Assembly: GCA_016712505.1 (NCBI GenBank)
Contig: JADJQY010000002.1
Span: 620,001 to 684,000 of the forward strand
Direction: 5' to 3'
Source: Candidatus Eiseniibacteriota bacterium
Lineage (GTDB): Bacteria; Eisenbacteria; RBG-16-71-46; CAIMUX01
DNA length: 64,000 nt
This document shows, piece after piece, positions 53,984 through 61,999 of this stretch. Every line of letters starts with the position of its first letter. Positions within the stretch are counted from its first letter, which is position 1. The notes below the pieces were generated by a model. That model ran no database searches and was not told the origin of the DNA. It saw nothing but the letters and a program-made list of their open reading frames with translations. The translations under genes and the position numbers were made by a program.

Positions 53984-54943
53984 ATGGCCTCAGATTCGCC
54001 TCGCGGATCCCGCTTTGCCGGGACGGTGGCTCCTGTGCTCGGTCTGGTCCTGGTGGCGGGTCTCCTCCTGGCCCCGGTGGAGCCTTCAGGGGCGACGACG
54101 ATCGCGCCGGACTACATCGTGATCAAGACGCCGACCGGGAACAATCTGATCCCGGGGGCGTGCTGCCGGATCTCGCCGGGAGGGCTGCCGCAGCACACTG
54201 AATTGCTGACCGCGACGGCCTGGAACAACGGGCCGAACGGGATTTCGCAGAACGCTGGCGGAGACGACGCCTCGGTGGCCGGGGCGACGCTCCAGTGGAG
54301 CGTGCTGGGCGGGGAGAGCGACACGCTCTGGGACGCCTACTCCGGGATCCGGTCGCTGACCGACTCGCCGGGAGGGGAGTACGCGGACAGCCGGAACATC
54401 GCGGCCGAGATCACCCCATCGTTCAACCTGGTCGGGGCGGCGAGTGCGGAGCTCCGTTTCAAGCATCACTACAACACCGAGTCGGGATACGACTACTGCA
54501 TCGTGGAGTACAAGAAGAACGCCGGCGCCTGGACCCAGATCACGAGCTGGAACGGCGACGGTGGCGCGCCCGGTTCCTGGCTGTCAGCCAATCTGCCGCT
54601 CACCGCGGCGCTGGGCGGCACCTGCAAGTTGCGGTTCCGCTTTACCTCCGACACCTCGGTGACCCGCGATGGATGGCACATCGACGATGTCGACGTCTAC
54701 GTGAACGGCGCGCGGGTATTCTTCGACGACCTGGAGTCGGGGCTGGCCAACTTCACCGTGCAGAGTCCCTGGGGGCTCGAGGTGCCCCAGGTGAACGAGC
54801 CGTTGGGCACGATCGATCAGAACGGCCTCTTCACCTCGAACAGCAAGACCGGGACGGCCTACGTCATCGCGAGTTTCGCCGGGGCGGTTTCGGACACGAT
54901 CGATGTCCTGGTGGTTCCGCCGGACTGGGTCGCGGGACCGTAA
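53984..54943 (+). CDS. Exported protein with MAM/immune-inhibitor-A-like and Big2-like domains
   Basis: A 319-residue secreted protein. Signal peptide about residues 1-38 (VAPVLGLVLVAGLLLAPVEP). Residues 100-240 resemble the jelly-roll module found in immune inhibitor A-type peptidases (SAELRFKHHYNTESGYDYCI, then LRFRFTSDTSVTRDGWHIDD). The end (LGTIDQNGLFTSNSKTGTAY, VSDTIDVLVVP) looks like a bacterial Ig-like (Big2) domain. No peptidase motif (HExxH) is present. Probably a surface or extracellular binding protein. GGAGGG precedes the ATG. Alone in its transcript. Confidence 0.75.
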   Translation: MASDSPRGSRFAGTVAPVLGLVLVAGLLLAPVEPSGATTIAPDYIVIKTPTGNNLIPGACCRISPGGLPQHTELLTATAWNNGPNGISQNAGGDDASVAGATLQWSVLGGESDTLWDAYSGIRSLTDSPGGEYADSRNIAAEITPSFNLVGAASAELRFKHHYNTESGYDYCIVEYKKNAGAWTQITSWNGDGGAPGSWLSANLPLTAALGGTCKLRFRFTSDTSVTRDGWHIDDVDVYVNGARVFFDDLESGLANFTVQSPWGLEVPQVNEPLGTIDQNGLFTSNSKTGTAYVIASFAGAVSDTIDVLVVPPDWVAGP

Positions 54944-54971
54944 ACTCCGCAGCGAACAGCGCGGCTCGGAC

Positions 54972-55907
54972 CTACGACGCCCGCGCCCGGAGTGCTCGCT
55001 CGAGCACCTGGGCGCGGGCGTCGAGCGTTTCTTCGCGCAGTACGTGCCGCGCGGCGGCGAGGCGACCTGTGGGGTGCCGCCGCGCGGACGCGACCGCGGC
55101 GTGGAGGTGCCGCAGGAGCTGCGCGTCGCTTTCGCGCGGATCGAGCGGAGTCAGGAGTCCGCTCACCCGATCGGCGGCATCGACGGGCGGGGGACCGAGG
55201 GCGAGGGTTCCACAGGCCGGGACCTCGAAATAGCGTCGGAGCAGGAGATGGTGCCGCGTCCCGTCGACCAGGGCGACCTGGGCCGATCGGAGGAGGTCGG
55301 CCAGGGCCGCCTCCGGCTGGGCGCCCTGCCCATAGCCCGGGTGAGGAACGATCTCCGCCCGGAGCCCCCTGATCCGCGCGAGCAGGCGCGCCAGGCGGGC
55401 CCGGAAGGGGTAGATCCGGGGATCGATCTTCCCGAAGAGCAAGAGATCGATCGGCCGCGTCACGTCCACCGTCGAGCCGGGGTGGAACACCTGCGGGTCG
55501 ACCGCGTGGGGCAACCAGAGCGGTCGTCCGAGCGGGAGCCGACGATAGAAGCGAGCCCAGCTCCACTGGGTGAAGAGGGAGAGCGCCGGGCGGACGGCGA
55601 GGAGCCAGCGCGCGCGTTCAGCCGGTGCGACGTAGGCATCGTCGATCCAGACGCAACGCGGGATCGCGCACCGCGCGAGGTCGGGAGGAAGCGGATCCAG
55701 CTGGTCGTGGTCGGGAAGGAGGAGCCAATCGGGACGGGCGTCGGGAAAGGTGCGCTCGATCCGCTCCTCGATCGTCGCACCCACGGGGGAGAAGCGGAGG
55801 TCGACCCGCTGCGCGAGGGCGCGAAGCAGAGGCGCCGGGGTGACGCGAAGAGTCGGCTCCCGTTCGGGCATGAGCGCGAGCAGGCGAAGCGCGGTCGCGG
55901 AGTTCAT
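54972..55907 (-). CDS. CgeB-like glycosyltransferase
   Basis: A 311-residue protein like the CgeB/DUF3880 glycosyltransferases (GT-B fold). VWIDDAYVAP, LWLPHAVDPQVFHPG, DLLLFGKIDPRIYPFRARLA and the C-terminal donor part VALVDGTRHHLLLRRYFEVP, then ACGTLALG are characteristic. Substrate unknown, probably a surface or small-molecule glycan. Its ATG overlaps the stop of the GT/PIG-L fusion gene, so the two are co-translated and likely act together. Confidence 0.72.
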   Translation of the reverse strand: MNSATALRLLALMPEREPTLRVTPAPLLRALAQRVDLRFSPVGATIEERIERTFPDARPDWLLLPDHDQLDPLPPDLARCAIPRCVWIDDAYVAPAERARWLLAVRPALSLFTQWSWARFYRRLPLGRPLWLPHAVDPQVFHPGSTVDVTRPIDLLLFGKIDPRIYPFRARLARLLARIRGLRAEIVPHPGYGQGAQPEAALADLLRSAQVALVDGTRHHLLLRRYFEVPACGTLALGPPPVDAADRVSGLLTPLDPRESDAQLLRHLHAAVASARRHPTGRLAAARHVLREETLDARAQVLERALRARAS

Positions 55908-57460
55908 GGGGTCACCGCGGTCGCGGCCGTGTCCACCGATCGAAAGGGGAGGAAGCGCTCGCAGCCGGAAGACGCGGCGGCGTGCTCCAGCACGCGGAAG
56001 CGACGCCCCTCGGCGCGGTAGAGCGCGAGCAATGCCGCCTTCCGGGCGGCGACGCGGGGGGGAAGGGCGAACGACTCCCCCTCCGCGGGGGCAAAGGTCC
56101 AGAGCGGGATCGGGCAGTCGTTGCGAAGGTGCCAGGCTGACACCGCCCGATGGACCGCGCGGTGGTGCGGATGGCCGTACTCACCGGCGGCGCCGTGGCA
56201 GAGCAGCAGGTCGCCTTCTACGGCCATCGGGTTGAGCTGCGGCGCCAGCAGCGCTTCGAGGTCGACGTCGGCGCGGTCGGGAAGGCCGAGCAGGGTGAGC
56301 TCTGCTCCGAGGTGAGCGGCGACACTCTGAAGCTCGATGCCGCGCGGATCGGATTCGCTCCCGGTCGCACAGACGATCCTCCAGCGGTGCCACGGGTGGG
56401 CCAGGATCAGTCCCCCGGCCCAGAGCAGTTCGTCGTCAGGGTGGGCGGTGATCAGGGTGATGGCGCGCGGCGTCCGCCGGGAGAGCCGTTCGCGCAGTGG
56501 CTCGTCGAGCCGCAGTGCGCGCGCGTACCAGAGGCGCAGGGCCGCGAGCGAGGCCTCGGCCGGGCGGAGAGCGAGGACCCGCGCGCGGGCGCGACGCCCG
56601 AGCGCGTGCAGTTCACTCCGGCTGGTGGGCAGCCGATCGAGTGCGTGCCGCAACCCCTCCGGTGTGCGCGCGTCGAGGAGTGCGCCGGTCTCTCCCGGAA
56701 CGACCAGCTCCTCCGCCGCGCCGGTGCGGGTCGCAACCGCCCCCACGCCGCTGGCCATCGCCTCCAGCAGGGGCATCGGGGTGCCCTCGGCATCGCTCAG
56801 CATGGCGTAGAGGTCCATCTGCTGGTAGAGCGGCTCGACGAAGCCGGGCGGGAGCAGCTGCTCGTCGGGAAAGCGATCGGGAGGCGGTCCCTCCCAGTTC
56901 GAGACCGGAGACCAACCGCGACGCGACAGTTCGGGCAGCAGCAGTTCGTGGAATCCCTTCTCCCGGGCGAGCAGTCCGATCATCCCGACGCGCAGGGGAC
57001 CTTCCTCCGGAGGAAGGCGCGGACTCCAGTGATCGGCAAAGATGCCGTCGGGCAGGAGCGCGGGAGCGTCGAAGTGCGGCGCCAGCCGGTTCACGATCCG
57101 CTCCGAGACCCCGCCGACCGAGATCTGCCACCCTTCGCGATCGCGCGCCGCGAGCAGCTCCGGCAGGCAGCTCAGCGCCCGCTCACTGTGGAACGAGAGC
57201 AGTACCGGCGTCTGAGAGGAGAGGCGGTGCCGGTGTCGGAGCCAGAGAGGGGGATAGAGCGCATGGATGAGTGCGGCCCGAGCCCGCTCCGACCGCGGAA
57301 CCTCCGCGCGCGGACCGGGGAAGCGGACCTCGATCTCCAGGTCGGGAAACCAGCCGGCGACGACCCGCGCCCAGCGCCCCAGCGTCCAGCGCGGGTGATC
57401 GGCCAGGAGCAGGACGTGGGGTGGCCGCCGCGCGTGGTGCGGGCCCGGCCCTCGATCGAT
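55904..57460 (-). CDS. Glycosyltransferase (GT4) fused to PIG-L/LmbE deacetylase
   Basis: A two-domain protein. The N-terminal 330 residues are a GT-B glycosyltransferase (VGMIGLLAREKGFHELLLPE, DLYAMLSDAEGTPMPLLEAM, ASGVGAVATRTGAAEELV). The C-terminal 200 are a LmbE/PIG-L zinc deacetylase with AHPDDELLWAGG and GAAGEYGHPHHRAVHRAV, normally acting on GlcNAc conjugates. Adding GlcNAc then deacetylating it is the logic of mycothiol, bacillithiol and GPI synthesis. Start problem: after the mrp stop (57505) no ATG, GTG or TTG occurs in frame until GTG 57094, inside the conserved core. I place the start at ATC 57460, four bases after GGAAGGGG; a TTG at 57730 would overlap mrp by 226 bases. Confidence 0.7.
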   Translation of the reverse strand: MDRGPGPHHARRPPHVLLLADHPRWTLGRWARVVAGWFPDLEIEVRFPGPRAEVPRSERARAALIHALYPPLWLRHRHRLSSQTPVLLSFHSERALSCLPELLAARDREGWQISVGGVSERIVNRLAPHFDAPALLPDGIFADHWSPRLPPEEGPLRVGMIGLLAREKGFHELLLPELSRRGWSPVSNWEGPPPDRFPDEQLLPPGFVEPLYQQMDLYAMLSDAEGTPMPLLEAMASGVGAVATRTGAAEELVVPGETGALLDARTPEGLRHALDRLPTSRSELHALGRRARARVLALRPAEASLAALRLWYARALRLDEPLRERLSRRTPRAITLITAHPDDELLWAGGLILAHPWHRWRIVCATGSESDPRGIELQSVAAHLGAELTLLGLPDRADVDLEALLAPQLNPMAVEGDLLLCHGAAGEYGHPHHRAVHRAVSAWHLRNDCPIPLWTFAPAEGESFALPPRVAARKAALLALYRAEGRRFRVLEHAAASSGCERFLPFRSVDTAATAVTP

Positions 57461-57504
57461 GTCGCCCCTTCCGCCTGGCAGCCTGGTCGATCCCTCCGTT
57501 CGGC

Positions 57505-58569
57505 TCAGCGCCGCTCCGCCGTTTCGAGCACCGCCACCACCTTCTGCGCCAGCTCGCGGAAGGCACGCGACGCGGGCGCGTCCGGGTCGCGCACGACGAT
57601 CGGCGTACCCTGATCCCCCCCGAGCACCACCTCCGGATCGAGTGGGATCTCGCCCAGGAACGGAACGCCCAGGCGGTTCGCCTCCTTCTTGGCCCCGCCG
57701 TGGCGGAAGATGTCGGTCCGCTTGTGGCAATGCGGACAGGAGAAGTGGCTCATGTTCTCGACCATCCCGATGATCGGCACCTCGACCTTCTCGAACATCG
57801 CCACCCCCTTGCCCGCGTCGATCAGGGCCACGTCCTGCGGGGTGGTGACCACGATCGCACCGCTCAGGCGGATCTTCTGCGCGAGAGAGATCTGGATGTC
57901 ACCGGTGCCGGGGGGGAGGTCGAACAGCATCACCTCGACTCCCTCCCAGTCGACGTCGCCCATCAACTGATCGATCGCCTTGCCGACCATCGGGCCCCGC
58001 CAGATCACCGGGGTGTAGCGATCGACCAGGTATCCGATCGACATCGTGCGAACGCCGTAGCGCTCGAGGGGCGAGATCTTGCTGCGATCGGCGGTCGGTT
58101 GCGGCCGCTCCTCCTCGAGTCCGAACATCACCGGGATCGACGGCCCGTAGACATCGCTGTCGAGCAACCCGACCTTGCGCCCCGCCTGGGCCAGCGCCAC
58201 CGCGAGATTGACCGCCACGGTGGACTTCCCGACCCCGCCTTTGCCGCTCGCCACGGCAATCTTCCAGCGGATGCCCGCGAGCATGTCGGCCGGCGCCGAG
58301 GGGGGTGCGCTCGCGGCCGCCGCCTGGGGCGCGGAGTTCGAGCGGAAATCGAGGTCGTAGGCGATTCCCGCCTGTTCGAGGGCGGCGCGCACCCGGCGCT
58401 CGATCTCGTCTCCCACCCCGCCGGCCGAAGTCATGACTTCGACGCGCACCCGGAAGCGGCCGTTCTCTTCCTGGATGTCCTTCACATAGCCGAGGGAGAC
58501 GATGTCCCGGTCGATACCGGGGAACATCACCGCGCGTAGGATCTGGGACACCTCTTTGGGACTCGGCAT
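57505..58569 (-). CDS. apbC: Mrp/NBP35-type iron-sulfur carrier ATPase
   Basis: A 354-residue P-loop ATPase that carries and delivers Fe-S clusters. An N-terminal MIP18/DUF59-like domain (residues 1-75), an Ala/Pro linker, then the deviant Walker A SGKGGVGKST (108-117), LLDSDVYGPSIPVMFG, DLPPGTGDIQ and the cluster cysteines in FSCPHCHKR. Start ATG 58569 has GGAGGCAGC. Fe-S demand nearby is plausible because radical SAM genes adjoin. It is divergent from the B12 radical SAM gene. Confidence 0.94.
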   Translation of the reverse strand: MPSPKEVSQILRAVMFPGIDRDIVSLGYVKDIQEENGRFRVRVEVMTSAGGVGDEIERRVRAALEQAGIAYDLDFRSNSAPQAAAASAPPSAPADMLAGIRWKIAVASGKGGVGKSTVAVNLAVALAQAGRKVGLLDSDVYGPSIPVMFGLEEERPQPTADRSKISPLERYGVRTMSIGYLVDRYTPVIWRGPMVGKAIDQLMGDVDWEGVEVMLFDLPPGTGDIQISLAQKIRLSGAIVVTTPQDVALIDAGKGVAMFEKVEVPIIGMVENMSHFSCPHCHKRTDIFRHGGAKKEANRLGVPFLGEIPLDPEVVLGGDQGTPIVVRDPDAPASRAFRELAQKVVAVLETAERR

Positions 58570-58676
58570 GCTGCCTCCTTGGTTCGCCTCGAATGACCGC
58601 GGAGTCTAGCAGGGCGTGGCGCCCCCCGCGAGGCTCTGCTAGCTTCGTCGGTTCACGCACGGCGCGCGAGGGGGCC

Positions 58677-60263
58677 ATGTCGACCGAGCCATTACTCATT
58701 CATCCGCCACCCTACCTCTACGAGGGATCCGACCCCTTCGGCCACATCGGCAACATCGTGCCGATCGGGCTCCTGGCGATCGCGGAGTATCTTGAGGGGC
58801 GTGGATGGGAACCGCTGCTCCTCCGCCTCCCGGTGGTGGCCGCGATCCGTGCCCGCGCCCGGGGAGGCGTGCTGACCAGCGCCGACTGGGACGCAGTGCT
58901 GCGCCTTGCCCTGGAGCGATACCCGGCGCGGGTGATCGCGATCCAGTGCCACTGGACCCAGTACGCGGCGGGGGCGGTGGAGGTGGCCGAGCGGATCCGT
59001 CGCCTCGATCCGGCGCGCTTCCTGGTTCTCGGCGGGGTTCACGCCGCATCGTTGGCCCACGCGCTGCTTCGTGAGTGTCCGGCCATCGATGCGGTGATTG
59101 TCGGCGAGGGGGAGACGCCGCTCGACCGTCTGCTCGAAGCTCATGCCGCCGCGTGCCTGCCGGAGAGCAGTGAGTGTCGCCCCGCCCGTCTCGGCCCGAT
59201 CCCCGGAGTGGTCCTGCGCGCGCCTGGGGCGAACTCGGCCTATGAGATCCTCGAGGCCGGGGAGACCGACTGGCTGCCGCGCGAAGAGCTCGCGCCGCTT
59301 CGCTTCGATCGCAGCCTGCTCGAACCACCTCTGGGAGCCCAGTTCGTCGGCGTTCCGATCGTGCGCGGCTTCTGTCCGAAGCCGTGTACCTATTGCGAGC
59401 TCAACAATCGGACCTTGTTCGGGCGCAAACAGACTGTGCTGGACGAGACCCTCGACCAGCAGCTTGCGCTGGCCGGCGCTGCCGGAGTGCCGCTCTATCT
59501 GCCGGAGAATTTCATCGGTGCGCGTCCGCTGGCCCGATTGATCGCGCGACTCGGCGCGGCCGAGGTCAAGGCGCCGATCTACGTCGACTGCCACCCCGAC
59601 ATGCTGAGCGAGGCGGCGGTCGATGCGCTGGGAGCCTTGGCGGCGACCGGCGCGAAACTGCGGATCTGGGTCGGGCTGGAGAGCGGCTCGGCGCGTGTCC
59701 GACAGCGCGCTGGGCGGGTCTACGACGCGGAGCGGGTCTTCGCCGCGACCGACCGGATGCTGGCGCTCGGCCTCCGTCCGGTCGGGAGCTTCCTCGTCGG
59801 ACTCCCCGACGAAGGACCGGAGGAACTCCGCGAAACGCACGACTGGATCGAACGCTGGAATGCGCGTGGGCTGATCGCCGACGTTTTCCCCGCGCTGGCC
59901 TTTCCCGGTACCGCGCTTCATCGGGAGCCGGATCGCTTCGGGCTGACCCTCACGATGCAGGGGGCGCGCGACTATGAGCGACTCTCCCTCGGTTGGTTCG
60001 CCCCGCTCTCCACCCGGCCGCTCACCCACAGGAACGGCCGCCTGGATCTGGATCAGGTCGTGCGCCAACTTCTGGCCTTGCGCCTGGAGCAGCGCACCCG
60101 ACTCGGCCTCCCGATCGGGCAGGAGGCGCTTTCGTTCATGGGACACCGGGCGGCCTCCTGGTCGTCGGCGGGGTGGGAATCGGCGCTCGCCGCGCTCGAT
60201 CCGTTCTGGCCCGTCGGCGTACCACGTCCCGCGCGACCGGAGGAGACGCAGCCCGATGCCTGA
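58677..60263 (+). CDS. B12-binding-type radical SAM protein
   Basis: A 528-residue protein. The N-terminal 200 residues have the cobalamin-binding Rossmann pattern of B12 radical SAM enzymes (LLIHPPPYLYEG, GHIGNIVPIGLLAIAEYLE, LVLGGVHAASLAHALLRE, AVIVGEGE), though no DxHxxG. The cluster motif is C233-x3-C237-x2-C240 (GFCPKPCTYCELNN), followed by barrel segments (IWVGLESGSARVRQRAGRVY, GSFLVGLPDEGPEELRE). A C-terminal extension is unassigned. Such enzymes often methylate or rearrange unactivated carbons; substrate unknown. Start ATG 58677. It overlaps the GT2-TPR gene by 8 bases. Confidence 0.82.
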   Translation: MSTEPLLIHPPPYLYEGSDPFGHIGNIVPIGLLAIAEYLEGRGWEPLLLRLPVVAAIRARARGGVLTSADWDAVLRLALERYPARVIAIQCHWTQYAAGAVEVAERIRRLDPARFLVLGGVHAASLAHALLRECPAIDAVIVGEGETPLDRLLEAHAAACLPESSECRPARLGPIPGVVLRAPGANSAYEILEAGETDWLPREELAPLRFDRSLLEPPLGAQFVGVPIVRGFCPKPCTYCELNNRTLFGRKQTVLDETLDQQLALAGAAGVPLYLPENFIGARPLARLIARLGAAEVKAPIYVDCHPDMLSEAAVDALGALAATGAKLRIWVGLESGSARVRQRAGRVYDAERVFAATDRMLALGLRPVGSFLVGLPDEGPEELRETHDWIERWNARGLIADVFPALAFPGTALHREPDRFGLTLTMQGARDYERLSLGWFAPLSTRPLTHRNGRLDLDQVVRQLLALRLEQRTRLGLPIGQEALSFMGHRAASWSSAGWESALAALDPFWPVGVPRPARPEETQPDA

Positions 60264-61992
60264 TTCCGGACTCGCCCCGGAGCGGCTCGACCGCGCACGT
60301 CACTGGCTCGATCTGGCCGCAGCCCTCCCCGCGTCGCTGGTGCGCGAAGGCTGGGTTCCCCCAGCCCTCGAAGCCGCCCTCGAATGTTGCACCGGCCCGC
60401 GCGACGACCAGACCCCACGCACGGCGTCGCCCCGCTTGCTCTCGCTGCTCTGTGCCAGCCCGCACGCGACCGAAGCGCCGAGCGAACGCTGGCTGGAGGA
60501 GTGGCTGACGGTGGAACTGGGCGGCGCGTTCCCCTTCTGGGTCCTGCTCCCGTGGCCGGGGGAGGAGCGGCGCGACGGCCGTTTCGGGCCGACGGCGGTC
60601 GCGCTGGCCAGTCGGCTCGCCGCGCAACATCGGTGCTTCGGTTCGCGGATCGCCTACCCCGCCCTCGGAGTGGTCGTGCTGGGGTTCGTGGCGCGCGAGG
60701 GGAGTGCCGCCGCGCAGCCGGCCTTCCGGCGGGTCACGATCGTGGAGCGCGAGGCGATCACCGCGGTCGTGATCACCAAGGGAGACCGTCCGCGACTCCT
60801 GACCGAGGCCATCCGCTCGGTCCTGGATCAGACCACGCCGCCCGAGGCGATCGTGGTGGTGGAGGATTGCGCGCGGGAGGAGACGGCAACCCTTCTCGCC
60901 CCGTTCGGTTCCCGAATTCGGCATCTTCCGGCGCAGCCCGGAGATCCGAGCGGCCAGGCCGCGGCCATGAATCGGGCGATCCAGGCGGTCGAAACGGGCT
61001 GGATCGCCTGGCTCGATGACGACGATCGGTGGGCGCCAGCCAAACTCGAGCTCCAGCGAGCGCGGTTGCGTATGGGGCCGGATCTCCTGGGGACCGGCTA
61101 CGCGATCCAGGATGAACAGGGGAGGACCCAGTCGATCGCACCCCTCCCACCGCTCGATCGACAACCGGCGCTCCGGCTCCTGCTCCACGGATCGCTGGTC
61201 ACCGGACCTTCGCTGGTCGTGCGCAAGTCCCTCTATGAACGGGTCGGAGGCTACGACGCGTCGTTTCTCCGGCTGGCCGACTACGAGTTCCTCGCCCGGG
61301 CCTTGCCCGCCGCGCGACTCGAGGTGATCCCGCTCCCCCTGACCTGGGTGCGACGTCATGCGGGCAATCGGCGCGGGCCGGAGGTGGAGCGTGCGATCCG
61401 ACAGGCGGCGCGGCGCGTCCTCCTGCAGTTGCGCGCGCTCCCGCTGGAACGGCTCTTTCCCGAGGTTGTGGATCATTCGGCGCCGCACCTCCGGAGCCGC
61501 GCACTGCTCGAACGGGGCGCGGCTGGCTGGAGACAGGGGCTGGTGGCCGAGGCCGAGGCAGACTTCGCCGAGGCGCGCGGGCTCACTCCGGACAGCCTCG
61601 AGGCGCTCCTGCTACTCGGCAGACTCCTCCTGGCCGAGCGCCGGCTCGATGAGGCCGAGCGCGCGTTCAGCGAGGCGCGCGCGCTCGCTCCGGGGCAGCT
61701 CGCCGTCTGGCTCGGCACCGGACTGGTGGCCGCGGCGCGAGAGCGCTGGCAGGAGGCCGAGGAGGCGTTCCGCCGCGGGCTCGAGATCGATCCGCTCAAC
61801 CCGGTGGCGCGCACCAACCTGATCCTCCATCGCTTCCGGGTGCCCGGGATGGAGAGCCCACTGGCCATCGAGGTGGAGGCGATGACCCGCGACCTGTTGC
61901 TGCGGCTGCGTCCCGCGGAGATCGGTTTCTCGCTCCTCGAACTGGACGACCCTGCGCTGCAGCGGCCGTTCGGTCCGGTGGACGCATCGTAG
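60256..61992 (+). CDS. GT2-family glycosyltransferase with C-terminal TPR repeats
   Basis: A 578-residue protein. Residues 1-165 are of unknown type. A GT-A (family 2) domain spans about 166-385: TAVVITKGDRPRLLTEAIRS, VVVEDCAREETATL, the DxD region AWLDDDDRWAPAKLELQRA, and VRKSLYERVGGYDASFLRLA. Residues 415-540 hold three TPR-like repeats (LRSRALLERGAAGWRQGLVA, EALLLLGRLLLAERRLDEAE, VWLGTGLVAAARERWQEAEE). TPRs after a transferase suggest binding a protein acceptor, as in protein glycosylation. ATG 60256 has GGAGGAG. Co-transcribed with the B12 radical SAM gene. Confidence 0.82.
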   Translation: MPDSGLAPERLDRARHWLDLAAALPASLVREGWVPPALEAALECCTGPRDDQTPRTASPRLLSLLCASPHATEAPSERWLEEWLTVELGGAFPFWVLLPWPGEERRDGRFGPTAVALASRLAAQHRCFGSRIAYPALGVVVLGFVAREGSAAAQPAFRRVTIVEREAITAVVITKGDRPRLLTEAIRSVLDQTTPPEAIVVVEDCAREETATLLAPFGSRIRHLPAQPGDPSGQAAAMNRAIQAVETGWIAWLDDDDRWAPAKLELQRARLRMGPDLLGTGYAIQDEQGRTQSIAPLPPLDRQPALRLLLHGSLVTGPSLVVRKSLYERVGGYDASFLRLADYEFLARALPAARLEVIPLPLTWVRRHAGNRRGPEVERAIRQAARRVLLQLRALPLERLFPEVVDHSAPHLRSRALLERGAAGWRQGLVAEAEADFAEARGLTPDSLEALLLLGRLLLAERRLDEAERAFSEARALAPGQLAVWLGTGLVAAARERWQEAEEAFRRGLEIDPLNPVARTNLILHRFRVPGMESPLAIEVEAMTRDLLLRLRPAEIGFSLLELDDPALQRPFGPVDAS

Positions 61993-61999
61993 CAGGTTC

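Noticed and set aside
57461..57730. TTG 57730 as the start of the GT/PIG-L gene
   Set aside because: It would overlap mrp by 226 bases, and the extra residues are Arg/Gly/Pro-rich shadow sequence without family similarity.
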